Origin: Enterococcus columbae DSM 7374 = ATCC 51263
GTDB taxonomy: Bacteria > Bacillota > Bacilli > Lactobacillales > Enterococcaceae
Length of the DNA stretch: 64,000 nt
NCBI RefSeq assembly: GCF_000406925.1
Contig: NZ_KE136348.1
Coordinates: 375,678-439,677 of the forward strand
Reading direction: 5' to 3'
Of this stretch, positions 1 through 7,611 are shown in pieces. The translations under genes and the position numbers were made by a program. Positions within the stretch are counted from its first letter, which is position 1, and every line of letters starts with the position of its first letter. The notes under the pieces were generated by a model. That model worked only from the letters and a program-made list of their open reading frames with translations. It made no database searches and had not been told where the DNA came from.

Positions 1-87
1 TTGTAAAATCGCTTGTTGTTCGGCTAATAAATCATAGCCAAATAATTTCTTGCCAATATGCCAATCTGCAGTATGTAAGATTTTCAT
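1..87 (-). CDS. sbcD: Exonuclease SbcCD subunit D, N-terminal fragment
   Basis: Only the first 29 codons lie in the window, read leftwards from an ATG at 87. The translation begins MKILHTADWHIGKK, the metallophosphoesterase motif I (D-x-H) seen at the extreme N terminus of SbcD/Mre11 nucleases. With SbcC, SbcD processes hairpins and double-strand ends. The rest of the gene is off the left edge, so completeness cannot be judged. Other calcineurin-like phosphoesterases share the motif, but the start followed at once by HTADWHIGK strongly favours SbcD. Confidence 0.85.
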   Translation of the reverse strand, partial: MKILHTADWHIGKKLFGYDLLAEQQAILQ

Positions 88-452
88 TCTATCGATTCCT
101 TTGCCAAATATTTTTCCTACTCAATCATAAGCTTTGTGGAAAAACTTCTTCCCTCCATTATAACACTTTTTTTAAAGGCTAAATGAGAATTGCCAAAAGT
201 TTTTCAATTTAAATGATCCTAACTTAAGTAAATTTAATGAATGGTCGATAACTAAAATGTGTTTTTAAATTAAAATTAGACTAATCTTTTTAAACAATCT
301 GTGCTATGATTTTAGCAGATAGTTATATCAAAAGTTAATCATCCGTTTGTTTAATTTTTCGTAAATGAGTTCAGCTTAGTATTTAGCTATTTTTGTGAAA
401 TAAATCATTTTTATTTTAAATTATATAGTTTTCCGAGGAAAAGAGGGCGGCC
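88..452. other. Intergenic region with promoter for the AgrA-like gene
   Basis: AT-rich spacer between the divergent sbcD and the response-regulator gene. An extended -10 (TG-c-TATGAT, TATGAT at 305-310) faces rightwards and would leave a leader of about 135 nt. No good -35 is visible, which fits an activator-dependent promoter. I found no small ORF with a ribosome site that could encode a signal peptide. Confidence 0.4.
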
Positions 453-1169
453 ATGGCGATTTTTATATTAGAAGATAATAAGCTTCATTCAAAATATCTA
501 TTTGATTTGATTAAAAGAGAATCGAATGCACAACATGAATCACTTTATATTTTTCATAAACCAGAAGAATTATTAAACCAAGTGGCCTTAACGTCTGGCT
601 TTCATATTTATTTTTTGGATATTCATCTTAAAAACGAAACAGAAGGTGGCTTATTAACTGCGCAAAAAATTCGTAATCTCGATAATCAAGGAATTATTGT
701 CTTTGTCTCTAGCCATACTGATTTGGCTTTGCAATCATATAAATATTTTGTCAATGCGCTAACCTTCATCAATAAAAACGATGCATTAAGTAATTTTAAG
801 GCATCGGTCAAAAAATGCTTGGATAATTATTTTACCTGTAAAAATCAATTTATCGAGGAAGAATATTTGACCATTGAATCGAAAAATGCGGTTTTTAAAG
901 TAAACTTAGCCCATATTCACTACTTTGAAAGTATTGGGATGCATCGAATCGCCATGATTGGTGATCAGCTTTATAAGAATTTTTATAGCTCGTTAAATGA
1001 GTTAGAAACCCTACACCCTAATTTAGTGCGAATCCATCGTTCGTTTTTAGTCAATCGGCAAGCAATTATTGAGGTGAATCGAACAAAGCGGACGCTACTT
1101 ACGAAAAAACAGGTCGAGCTCCCTATTTCAAGAAAAAATTTAAAGACCGTCTTGGAGCAAATGGGTTAA
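453..1169 (+). CDS. LytTR-family response regulator (AgrA/ComE-like)
   Basis: 238 residues. The N-terminal receiver domain (about 1-125) has the acidic pair E7/D8 and the phospho-acceptor D56 in FLDIHL. The C-terminal LytTR DNA-binding domain (about 135-238) includes the family stretch LVRIHRSFLVN. Such proteins bind direct repeats upstream of quorum-sensing or bacteriocin-type promoters. The ribosome site GAGGAAAAGAGGG lies before the ATG. The gene sits 30 bp upstream of a GHKL sensor kinase, as in agrA/agrC pairs, but no agrB protease or agrD peptide gene is adjacent, so the signal is unknown. The family call is firm and the specific role is inferred. Confidence 0.88.
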   Translation: MAIFILEDNKLHSKYLFDLIKRESNAQHESLYIFHKPEELLNQVALTSGFHIYFLDIHLKNETEGGLLTAQKIRNLDNQGIIVFVSSHTDLALQSYKYFVNALTFINKNDALSNFKASVKKCLDNYFTCKNQFIEEEYLTIESKNAVFKVNLAHIHYFESIGMHRIAMIGDQLYKNFYSSLNELETLHPNLVRIHRSFLVNRQAIIEVNRTKRTLLTKKQVELPISRKNLKTVLEQMG

Positions 1170-1199
1170 ATGTATTAAATAGATTGGAAGCGAATTTTT

Positions 1200-2543
1200 A
1201 TGGATAGCAGCTTAATGATTGGCTTAAAAACAGCCATCTTTTTATTCAATAGTTGGGCATTTTTTACGATGTTTTGCAAAATTACCCAAACGAGAAATAT
1301 TGCCTCAAAGCATCAATTTTTCACCATCGGAGTCATTGCTGGAGTGCTCGCATTGGGGATTAGTTTTCATTTGCGCTTTATTTTATATCCAGCTATTGTG
1401 CTCTTATTATTGTTACTTAGCCTACTTTATAAAAAACTCTACGAAAGTCGCCTAACTATGAGTAGTCTCTTTTTTCTAAGCTGCTATACCGTAATTATCT
1501 ATAGCTTTACCAACGAATTAGAAGAGCTAGTGGCACGATGGCTGACTCAAGGCAAGTATGAAATAATGTTCATTCATTTATCGTGCTACTTTATTTCTAG
1601 TGTGGTCAATCTTTTTTTAGCTTCCAAAGCACCTAGTCGTGGTTTTGAAGAAATCTACTTCTTTGCCACACAAAGCCAGCTAATTCCAATATTAAACGTC
1701 ATTTTATTTTTATTAATTGTTGCAGCTTCACAATTATTTTTATTTCGCCATCCACAGTCTTGGTTTATGCAATTATTTTTCAATGATATGACGCTGTTTT
1801 ACTTAGCCTTTACAGTTTTCATTTTCGGTTTGATTTTATGGATGATTTTTTATACCAACGCGAAATGGCGCTCACAAACCAATGCACATTTGCGTAGTAT
1901 CAAAAACTATACTCAAGAAATTGAACAATTAAACGAAGAATTGAATATGTTTCGTCATGATTCCTTAAACATCCTGTACAGCCTAGAATTAGCCATCCAA
2001 AAAGGTGAAGTGGAGGAAATCAAGCGAATCTATCGAGAAATTCTGGTCCCTAGTCAGCAACTGCTATTAGATACGCAACAGCAAATCGAAGTGTTAAAAC
2101 GTGTCAAAAGCATGGAAATCAAAAGCTTACTGAACGCTAAGCTAAGGCAAGCAGCAGCCCAAAAAATCGATTTTTCAATCGTGATTACAGAAGATATTTG
2201 CTTTGATTGTATTCCTAATTTGCTTATTTTTATCCGTATTTTAGCTATTTTATTAGATAATGCCATAGAAAATAGCCTGAAAAATGAGAAGCCAGCCATC
2301 TGCTTATTAATTACGCAAGATGAAGCGAGCGTGAAGCTAGTTTTACAAAATACCTACGACAAAGATAGTCTACCCTTAGAACAATTTCATCAAAAATATT
2401 TTACAAGTAAAAAGGATAAAAAAAAGCATGGCCTTGGCTTGACCTTCGTCCACCAAGCAATTAAATATTATTCACATTATGAATTAATGACTACAGTCAA
2501 CCAAGACTTTTTTACCCAAGAATTAATCATTCAGAAGGTTTAA
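1200..2543 (+). CDS. GHKL-type sensor histidine kinase (AgrC-like)
   Basis: 447 residues. About six hydrophobic segments fill residues 1-215, followed by a short coiled helix and a phospho-acceptor motif FRHDSLN with H253. The ATPase part has an N-box (LLDNAIENSLK) and a G-box (KKHGLGLTFV) typical of HPK10/GHKL kinases that pair with LytTR regulators. The polytopic sensor domain suggests a peptide or membrane signal. The gene immediately follows the LytTR regulator and is probably co-transcribed. It ends without an obvious terminator in the 400-bp spacer that follows. No candidate pheromone gene was found, so this is an orphan agr/com-type pair. Confidence 0.88.
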   Translation: MDSSLMIGLKTAIFLFNSWAFFTMFCKITQTRNIASKHQFFTIGVIAGVLALGISFHLRFILYPAIVLLLLLLSLLYKKLYESRLTMSSLFFLSCYTVIIYSFTNELEELVARWLTQGKYEIMFIHLSCYFISSVVNLFLASKAPSRGFEEIYFFATQSQLIPILNVILFLLIVAASQLFLFRHPQSWFMQLFFNDMTLFYLAFTVFIFGLILWMIFYTNAKWRSQTNAHLRSIKNYTQEIEQLNEELNMFRHDSLNILYSLELAIQKGEVEEIKRIYREILVPSQQLLLDTQQQIEVLKRVKSMEIKSLLNAKLRQAAAQKIDFSIVITEDICFDCIPNLLIFIRILAILLDNAIENSLKNEKPAICLLITQDEASVKLVLQNTYDKDSLPLEQFHQKYFTSKKDKKKHGLGLTFVHQAIKYYSHYELMTTVNQDFFTQELIIQKV

Positions 2544-2902
2544 TTGCTTTTCAGGTATTTTCAATGACCTTTTAGGAAAAAAATCTTTGCATTTACATTA
2601 GATACGTTATAATTTAATTCGTATTTTACTGTTACGTTCATTAATGCAAAGACAACATTTTATTATTTTTTAACTTTGTTCCTCATAGTTATTGTTTATA
2701 ATCATGTCAACAGTTTTACCCCACTACTTTACACACTAATCAACTCCCCCCAATTTGGTTGTTAGTGTGCCTCGCTAGTAATATACGAGAAAAACAGTAA
2801 CTTCATTATCAACTATAGTTAAAAAAGAAATCATTCGCTAAGGGAATTGACAATATCCATATGGGAAGGAATAGTAATGAACATTATTTAAAGTAAAATG
2901 CC
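2544..2902. other. Intergenic region, no gene seen
   Basis: AT-rich spacer between the kinase gene and plsC. It has tiny ATG frames of 4 and 11 codons without convincing ribosome sites. At 2827-2853 there is a short sequence (GAAATCATTCGCT, then GGAATTGACAA) that recurs at 29422-29456 beside the ISL3 element, perhaps the footprint of a decayed mobile element. Confidence 0.35.
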
Positions 2903-2936
2903 AAAAAAAGCTCTCAGATTTGAGGGCTTTTTTCTT
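2903..2936 (-). terminator. Rho-independent terminator of plsC
   Basis: Stem AAAAAAGCYCTCA / TGAGGGCTTTTTT with a 4-nt loop (GATT). It is U-rich on both sides, so it could act in both directions and also close the kinase operon. Confidence 0.8.
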
Positions 2937-2939
2937 TGG

Positions 2940-3572
2940 CTATTTTTCTTTTTTCTCAGGGATGACGTAAACAAAATTAGGATTGACTTCCGCATCCAAT
3001 TGATTAAAAGCTTGGGTTAAGCGTGCATCCACTATCGCTAGACTTGCTTTATCCGTCTTTTTAATATCGCTCACATCAATTGGCTCCCCAAAGCGAATGG
3101 TCACCTTTTTACGTTTCAGTAAATCTTTAAAGCTTAGCGGCCCTTGATAGACACAAGGAACAATCCTAACCTTCGCCATTCTCGCAATAACGGTCATTCC
3201 ACCTTTCAATTCATTGGAATAACGACTACCGGTTGGAAACATGATTAAACTCAAATCAGTAGACTTTAATAGCTTCACCGGTGTTTTAATGACACTTGGA
3301 CCAGGATTTTTCCGATTTACCGGAAAAGCGTTGGCATGAACCAAAATAAAACGGATGAAGGGATTTTTAAATAATTCTTCCTTAGCCATAAAAGCAAACT
3401 TCTTTGGCCGAGCTGCTACCGCTAAATACAACGGATCCCACCAGGTTCTATGCGGTGCCACCAAAATATAATTCTCATCCTTAGGCAAGACTTCTTTATT
3501 TTGAATTTCTAAATTCCCATTCACAATAAAAAACAAAAAACGGACAACGCCGCGCATAAATGTGAAAAACAT
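2940..3572 (-). CDS. plsC: 1-acyl-sn-glycerol-3-phosphate acyltransferase
   Basis: About 210 residues. It carries the LPLAT catalytic motif APHRTWWDP (HX4D-type) and the later blocks FPVNRKNPG and MFPTGSRYSNELKGG, matching PlsC enzymes. These transfer an acyl chain to lysophosphatidic acid to make phosphatidic acid at the cytoplasmic membrane. A hydrophobic stretch near the N terminus (VVRFLFFIV) would anchor it. The reading frame stays open upstream to 3677, but I chose ATG 3572 because AAAGGA lies 8 nt before it. The gene is monocistronic, with a terminator directly downstream. Confidence 0.85.
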   Translation of the reverse strand: MFFTFMRGVVRFLFFIVNGNLEIQNKEVLPKDENYILVAPHRTWWDPLYLAVAARPKKFAFMAKEELFKNPFIRFILVHANAFPVNRKNPGPSVIKTPVKLLKSTDLSLIMFPTGSRYSNELKGGMTVIARMAKVRIVPCVYQGPLSFKDLLKRKKVTIRFGEPIDVSDIKKTDKASLAIVDARLTQAFNQLDAEVNPNFVYVIPEKKEK

Positions 3573-3840
3573 TTCTTCCATCCTTTCATTATCTCTAAAC
3601 TTCAGTATGCTAGATTTTTCAACGTTTGACAAGTAATTTTTACTTTTTTGTTTGAAAGTTTCATAGTATAATGGCACTTGAAAAAAGCACGCATTTATTT
3701 GATAACCAAAATAACAAATAAATAACTTTTATCCAAACAATTCGTTTTAACCGTCTAAAGATTTCTCAATTACCTTTTGTTTTATTGACGATTTTTGATA
3801 AAAATAACTTTATAAACACATAAATAACAAGGAGCTTCAT

Positions 3841-4593
3841 ATGAATGAAAATGTAACCTTATATGAAAATGAACGTATTGATCAATTATATGCGAATGCG
3901 ATTCAAATTATCCAAAGTAGCGAAGTGTTTAGCTTTTCCTTAGATGCTGTTTTACTAGCTAACTTTCCTCAATTGCCTAAAAGAGGACAAATTGTTGATT
4001 TATGTTCAGGAAATGGCGCAGTCAGCCTGTTTATGAGCCAAAAAACACCAGCAAAAATCACTCAAATCGAGCTACAAGCTAGATTAAGTGACATGGCTAA
4101 GCGCAGTGTAGCCTTAAATCAAAAAACAGAGCAAATTCAAGTCATTCAAGCCGACTTAAAGGAAGCACCTAAATTAATCGGTCATGACTGCATTGATTTA
4201 ATCGTCTGTAATCCTCCCTATTTTAAGGATTTACCAACGAATCACAAAAATCCTAATCCTTATTTAGCGATTGCTCGGCATGAAATCCATACAAATTTAG
4301 AAACCGTTATTCAGACCAGCGCCAAGCTGTTAAAAATGAACGGTCGCCTAGCCTTAGTCCATCGACCTGAGCGCTTTTTAGAAATTATCGAAATCATGCA
4401 AAAGTATCAAATTATGCCCAAAAGGGTCCAGTTTGTTTATCCTAAAGCTGATAAAGCCGCCAATATTCTCTTAGTTGAAGGCATTTTACACGGCAAAAAA
4501 GACGGTTTTAAAGTCTTACCGCCACTTTTTACCTATGATGCTCAAGGTGAATATACTCCCGAAATCAAAAGGATGTTGTATGGCAATGAATAA
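3841..4593 (+). CDS. tRNA1(Val) adenine-N6-methyltransferase-like protein (TrmN6/YabB family)
   Basis: 250 residues. Class I SAM-dependent methyltransferase: the glycine-rich SAM loop DLCSGNGAVSLFM is near residue 60 and the amino-methyltransferase motif NPPYF near residue 125. The family (COG4123) methylates A37 of tRNA-Val or acts similarly on nucleic-acid adenines. It overlaps by 14 bp a GIY-YIG gene. The same yabB-yazA pairing is common in Bacilli, which supports the assignment. The ribosome site AAGGAG precedes the ATG. Confidence 0.85.
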   Translation: MNENVTLYENERIDQLYANAIQIIQSSEVFSFSLDAVLLANFPQLPKRGQIVDLCSGNGAVSLFMSQKTPAKITQIELQARLSDMAKRSVALNQKTEQIQVIQADLKEAPKLIGHDCIDLIVCNPPYFKDLPTNHKNPNPYLAIARHEIHTNLETVIQTSAKLLKMNGRLALVHRPERFLEIIEIMQKYQIMPKRVQFVYPKADKAANILLVEGILHGKKDGFKVLPPLFTYDAQGEYTPEIKRMLYGNE

Positions 4594-4873
4594 AACCCAT
4601 TATTTTTATGTTCTATTATGCAAGGATTCTACGCTTTATGCCGGCTATACAACTGATTTGCCGCGACGCTTAAAAGAACACAATCAAGGTATCGGTGCTA
4701 AGTATACTCGCTTAGCCAAGCGCCGCCCCTTAAAAATGATTCATGCAGAAGGTTTTACTACCCGAAGTGAAGCCATGCAAAAAGAAGCCGCCTTTAAGCA
4801 GCTTAATCGTGCGCAAAAAGAGCGTTATCTTGCTAGTCACGTTTCCCTAGAACTCCCTGAAACAGCTGACTGA
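4580..4873 (+). CDS. GIY-YIG domain protein (YazA/UPF0213 family)
   Basis: 97 residues. GIY-YIG nuclease fold: FYVLLCKDSTLYAGYTTDL supplies the Y-x9-YxG signature, followed by the conserved Arg (LPRRLKEHN) and GAKYTR. Small stand-alone members such as E. coli YhbQ or B. subtilis YazA are proposed nucleic-acid enzymes without an agreed role. Start ATG 4580 was chosen over the longer frame because AAAAGGA sits 6 nt upstream inside the preceding gene; the second ATG at 4586 is possible. It is translationally coupled to the methyltransferase. Confidence 0.85.
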   Translation: MAMNKTHYFYVLLCKDSTLYAGYTTDLPRRLKEHNQGIGAKYTRLAKRRPLKMIHAEGFTTRSEAMQKEAAFKQLNRAQKERYLASHVSLELPETAD

Positions 4874-4892
4874 AGAAAAAGCTGAAAAAGTA

Positions 4893-4940
4893 AAAATTCG
4901 CCGTTGTCTTGATCCGTTCTTCAAGACCACGGCGAATTTT
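4893..4940. terminator. Bidirectional terminator-like hairpin
   Basis: Near-perfect stem AAAATTCGCCGTNGTCTTG / CAAGACCACGGCGAATTTT between convergent genes, U-rich on both sides. Its lower arm (AAAATTCGCC / GGCGAATTTT) and the following 30 bp match the right end of the intergenic repeat family, so it looks like a truncated repeat copy used as a terminator. Confidence 0.75.
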
Positions 4941-4971
4941 CACATGTCTGAGCGAGCTACTGAACATCCTT
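4932..4971. repeat. Truncated copy of the ~130-bp hairpin repeat (right end only)
   Basis: The segment with CATGTCTGAGCGAGCTACT then ACATCCTT is nearly identical to the right ends of full copies at 6725-6857 and 14141-14274. The left half is missing or replaced by the terminator stem. The copy ends at the stop codon of the ClC gene. Confidence 0.7.
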
Positions 4972-6178
4972 ATATTTCACTGCGTTGTAAGCTGTAGACG
5001 CTGCGGTTGCCGTTACATAAATAGCCAATGGCACATACGATAAAGAAATATGGGATGCCATCAAAGCCAAAGACCTCTGCACCGATAAAAATTGGCGCAA
5101 TGAAGGTATTCGTTGCACTGCCAAAAACGCTGGCAAAACCTAGTGCGGCAACAAAATCAACTGGTAAATGTAACCAAGGAGCCATAGCTGCCCCTAAACA
5201 TGAGCCAATCGCAAACATTGGTAACACTTCCCCACCTAGAAAGCCACTTGCTAAGGTCAATGCAGTGAAAACTAATTTTAACAACCAATCATAAGTATGA
5301 ATCGTGCCGCCATGAAAACTAGCAACAATCAAATTCGTTCCCAGACCTGCGTAACGTCCATGATCAAAAAGCCATAGTGTAATACTTAAAATCAGACCAA
5401 TTACGCCAATACGCCAAACCGGATTAGGTAGATGATTTTCTAAGGTTAGACGAGTAAAACGCATCGCTTTAGCAAATAAATAACCAACTAATCCAAAAAT
5501 AAGTCCTAAAATAATTAAACGAATGATTAAAAACCAAGGTAAGCGATCATCCACTACTAATTGATAACTAAATTTATCTAAACCTAAAAATGCTGAAGTA
5601 AAGCTAGCTGCAAAAGCTGCCACCATCGTCGGTAACAACACATCATAGGTCAAATGTCCCACAACTAATACTTCCATCGCAAAAAAAATTGCTGCAATCG
5701 GTGTTTGAAATAAGCCAGCAAACCCTGAAGCCATCCCAATCACAATAAATCGTTTATAATTCATCCCTTTGAATTGACGACCAAACCAATGAGCAACGGT
5801 CGCACCAATTTGCACAGCTACCCCTTCGCGCCCTGCTGAACCACCAAACAAATGCGTCAGCCAAGTACCCATAATCGCAAATGGTACCAAGCGCTTAGGC
5901 ACACTAGCTATTTCTCCATAACCAGCCTTAAAAATCAATCCCATTCCTAGATGACTATCTTTACCATAGCGACGTTGTAAATAAATAAACGCCATTCCCG
6001 CAAACGGTAAAAATGGTAATAAGATGAGTCGATGGGCTTGAAAAATATTAGCTAAGTGATTTAGCACAATGCCAAAGCCAGCATCCATCGCTCCGACTAA
6101 CACGCCAATCATTACACTCAATATCAGGACTAAACCGACATGCTTGATTTTTTCCAATGAATATCCGTGTAATTTCAT
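4970..6178 (-). CDS. ClC-family chloride/fluoride channel or antiporter
   Basis: 402 residues with about ten hydrophobic segments. It has the ClC signature GSAGREGVAVQIGA, in which the Glu of GREG is the gating glutamate, and a C-terminal GGEVLPMFAIGS block. The residue after GREG is Val, whereas chloride-type ClCs usually have Pro; Val or Thr at this place is, as I recall, typical of the fluoride/proton (ClC-F) branch. No fluoride riboswitch consensus was seen upstream. Start ATG 6178 was chosen because GGGGTGAAAG lies just before it; the frame is open further upstream. Both sides carry intergenic repeats. Family sure, ion specificity uncertain. Confidence 0.8.
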   Translation of the reverse strand: MKLHGYSLEKIKHVGLVLILSVMIGVLVGAMDAGFGIVLNHLANIFQAHRLILLPFLPFAGMAFIYLQRRYGKDSHLGMGLIFKAGYGEIASVPKRLVPFAIMGTWLTHLFGGSAGREGVAVQIGATVAHWFGRQFKGMNYKRFIVIGMASGFAGLFQTPIAAIFFAMEVLVVGHLTYDVLLPTMVAAFAASFTSAFLGLDKFSYQLVVDDRLPWFLIIRLIILGLIFGLVGYLFAKAMRFTRLTLENHLPNPVWRIGVIGLILSITLWLFDHGRYAGLGTNLIVASFHGGTIHTYDWLLKLVFTALTLASGFLGGEVLPMFAIGSCLGAAMAPWLHLPVDFVAALGFASVFGSATNTFIAPIFIGAEVFGFDGIPYFFIVCAIGYLCNGNRSVYSLQRSEI

Positions 6179-6324
6179 TTTTCTTTCACCCCTAATTTTC
6201 ATTATTGCCAACAAAACTACCCCAAAATAGCTAGGCGGATAGAAATTGAAAGAATCTACCAAGCTACTTTTCTCAAGCTAAATCTTATCGCTTATAGCTA
6301 AGAAAGTTACAAAACACGCTTGAA

Positions 6325-6453
6325 ATAATCTGTGTTCAGCAAGTAACTCCTTCGTCAAATAAGCTAGTCTGGTGAAAAATTTTTATAATCCTATTATTTT
6401 TCCCAGACTAGATCTTATTTGCTCGAAGTTGACCGACTTGCTTCACATCCTTG
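6325..6453. repeat. Hairpin repeat unit A1
   Basis: About 129 bp, starting ATAATCTGTGTTCAG and ending CTTCACATCCTTG. Nested arms pair: AGCAAGT/ACTTGCT, then CAAATAAG/CTTATTTG, then TAGTCTGG/CCAGACTA. The 25 bases just upstream (CACGCTTGAAATAATC) look like the right end of a decayed earlier copy. It is the first of an array filling the spacer between efp and the ClC gene. Confidence 0.8.
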
Positions 6454-6456
6454 AAA

Positions 6457-6720
6457 TAATCTATGCTTAGTGGATAGCCTCTCGGAAAATAAGCCAGCCT
6501 GTCGCAGAAAGTCTTTAAACTAGAGGACTTTCTCGCCATTCTGGATCTTATTAACGGTAGATAACGACTAGCTACTCGGAAAATTTGCCTCGTCGTTTGA
6601 AAAAAATTCTCATTCTACCTTTTTTCAAACACCGAGTAACACTCAAATTTTCTCGTAGCTAAGCGAGTTGTTCTCTATCCTCTTTTTTCTCGAGGCTGAT
6701 CAATCCACTTCGCATTTTTA
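6457..6720. repeat. Hairpin repeat unit B interrupted by nested unit C
   Basis: The outer unit B has arms AGTGGAT/ATCCACT and inner arms GGAAAATAAG/CTTATT. Its right arm is split after CTTATT near 6552. The insert (about 6553-6684) is another complete unit (C) with its own arms: TAGCTACTCGG pairing with the TCTCGTAGCTA side, AAATTTG/CAAATTT, and a TTTGAAAAAA/TTTTTTCAAA core. After it, B resumes at TTTTCTCGAGGCTG. One unit inside another indicates insertion or copying of the element. Confidence 0.7.
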
Positions 6721-6724
6721 ATGA

Positions 6725-6857
6725 AATCTGTGTTCAGTAGCTAGACATGCCGAAAATTCGCCTCTCCATTGGGAAAATCTCAACTCTTTTTTGATTTTCT
6801 CAATGGAGAGTAGCACTCGAATTTTCTCATGTCTGAGCAAGCTACTTCACATCCTTG
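6725..6857. repeat. Hairpin repeat unit D1
   Basis: Full unit from AATCTGTGTTCAG to CTTCACATCCTTG. Arms: AGTAGCTAGACATG with CATGTCTGAGCAAGCTACT, GAAAATTCG with CGAATTTTC, CTCTCCATTG with CAATGGAGAG, and GAAAATC with GATTTTC. It is almost identical to unit D2 at 14141-14274, 7.4 kb away. Confidence 0.85.
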
Positions 6858-6862
6858 AAATA

Positions 6863-6893
6863 AAAAAGATGTGGGGTTAACCACATCTTTTTG
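6863..6893 (-). terminator. Terminator of efp
   Basis: AAAAAGATGTGG / CCACATCTTTTT stem with a short GGTTAA loop directly after the efp stop codon, U-rich on both strands. Confidence 0.85.
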
Positions 6894-6896
6894 CGC

Positions 6897-7460
6897 TTAT
6901 TTAGTTGCACGTTTTACGTAAGTACCTTCAGCTGTGTTGATTTCTAAGTATTCACCAGCTTCGATAAAGTCCGGTACGTTTACGACTAAACCAGTTTCCA
7001 TTGTTGCTGGTTTGCCTGAACCTGTTACAGTTGCGCCCTTGATTGATGGTTGTGTTTCTTCAACTTTTAAAACGACTGTTGTTGGTAATTGGATACCTAC
7101 TACTTCGCTTCCAAAGAATTGAATTTTTACTTCCATGTTTTCAAGGATGTATTTCATTTCTTCGGCTACTGTTTCAGTTGGGATTTCGTATTGTTCGTAA
7201 GTTTCTAAGTCCATGAAGTACGCTGTATCATCCATTGTGTATAGATATTGAACCGTTTTGGTGTCAATGTGTGCACGTTCGAATTTTTCTTCTGGACGGA
7301 AAGTTGTATCATAAGTTGCACCAGTACGTACATCGCGAAGTTTCATACGCATTACGGTGTTTCCCTTACCTGGTTTGTGATGGCTTGCTTCTAAAACCTT
7401 GATTAATTTACCATCTTGTACAAAAGTCATACCAGCTCTTAAATCACTTGCTGAAATCAT
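6897..7460 (-). CDS. efp: Translation elongation factor P
   Basis: 187 residues, usual length. All three domains are present: the KOW-like N domain with the loop HHKPGKGNT, whose K32 is the site modified in many bacteria, then the OB domains ending YVKRATK. EF-P enters stalled ribosomes at polyproline stretches and helps peptide-bond formation. Start ATG 7460 follows AAAGGAGAT. It lies 151 bp downstream of lplA in the same orientation with no clear terminator between, so some readthrough is possible. Confidence 0.97.
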   Translation of the reverse strand: MISASDLRAGMTFVQDGKLIKVLEASHHKPGKGNTVMRMKLRDVRTGATYDTTFRPEEKFERAHIDTKTVQYLYTMDDTAYFMDLETYEQYEIPTETVAEEMKYILENMEVKIQFFGSEVVGIQLPTTVVLKVEETQPSIKGATVTGSGKPATMETGLVVNVPDFIEAGEYLEINTAEGTYVKRATK

Positions 7461-7611
7461 TTACATATCTCCTTTATCAATTTGAAAATAGTTCCTTTCC
7501 CATTGTATCAAAAAGTTGCTCTTTACGCTAGCGTTTGAACATAGAATTTGTTGAGCAAATTTACATCGTCATTCGCCCTATTTACTCTTGCAACCTACGC
7601 CAAAACGTTGC

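Noticed and set aside
2704-2739. 11-codon frame as a pheromone for the AgrC-like kinase
   Set aside because: No ribosome site, no AgrB or exporter gene, and the peptide is too short for an AgrD precursor.
6179-6330. Fluoride riboswitch upstream of the ClC gene
   Set aside because: The conserved GGNGATGG...CTGATG arrangement is absent on the coding strand.
6325-6857. CRISPR array
   Set aside because: Units are long, self-complementary and diverged in sequence; there are no short identical repeats with unique spacers and no cas genes.
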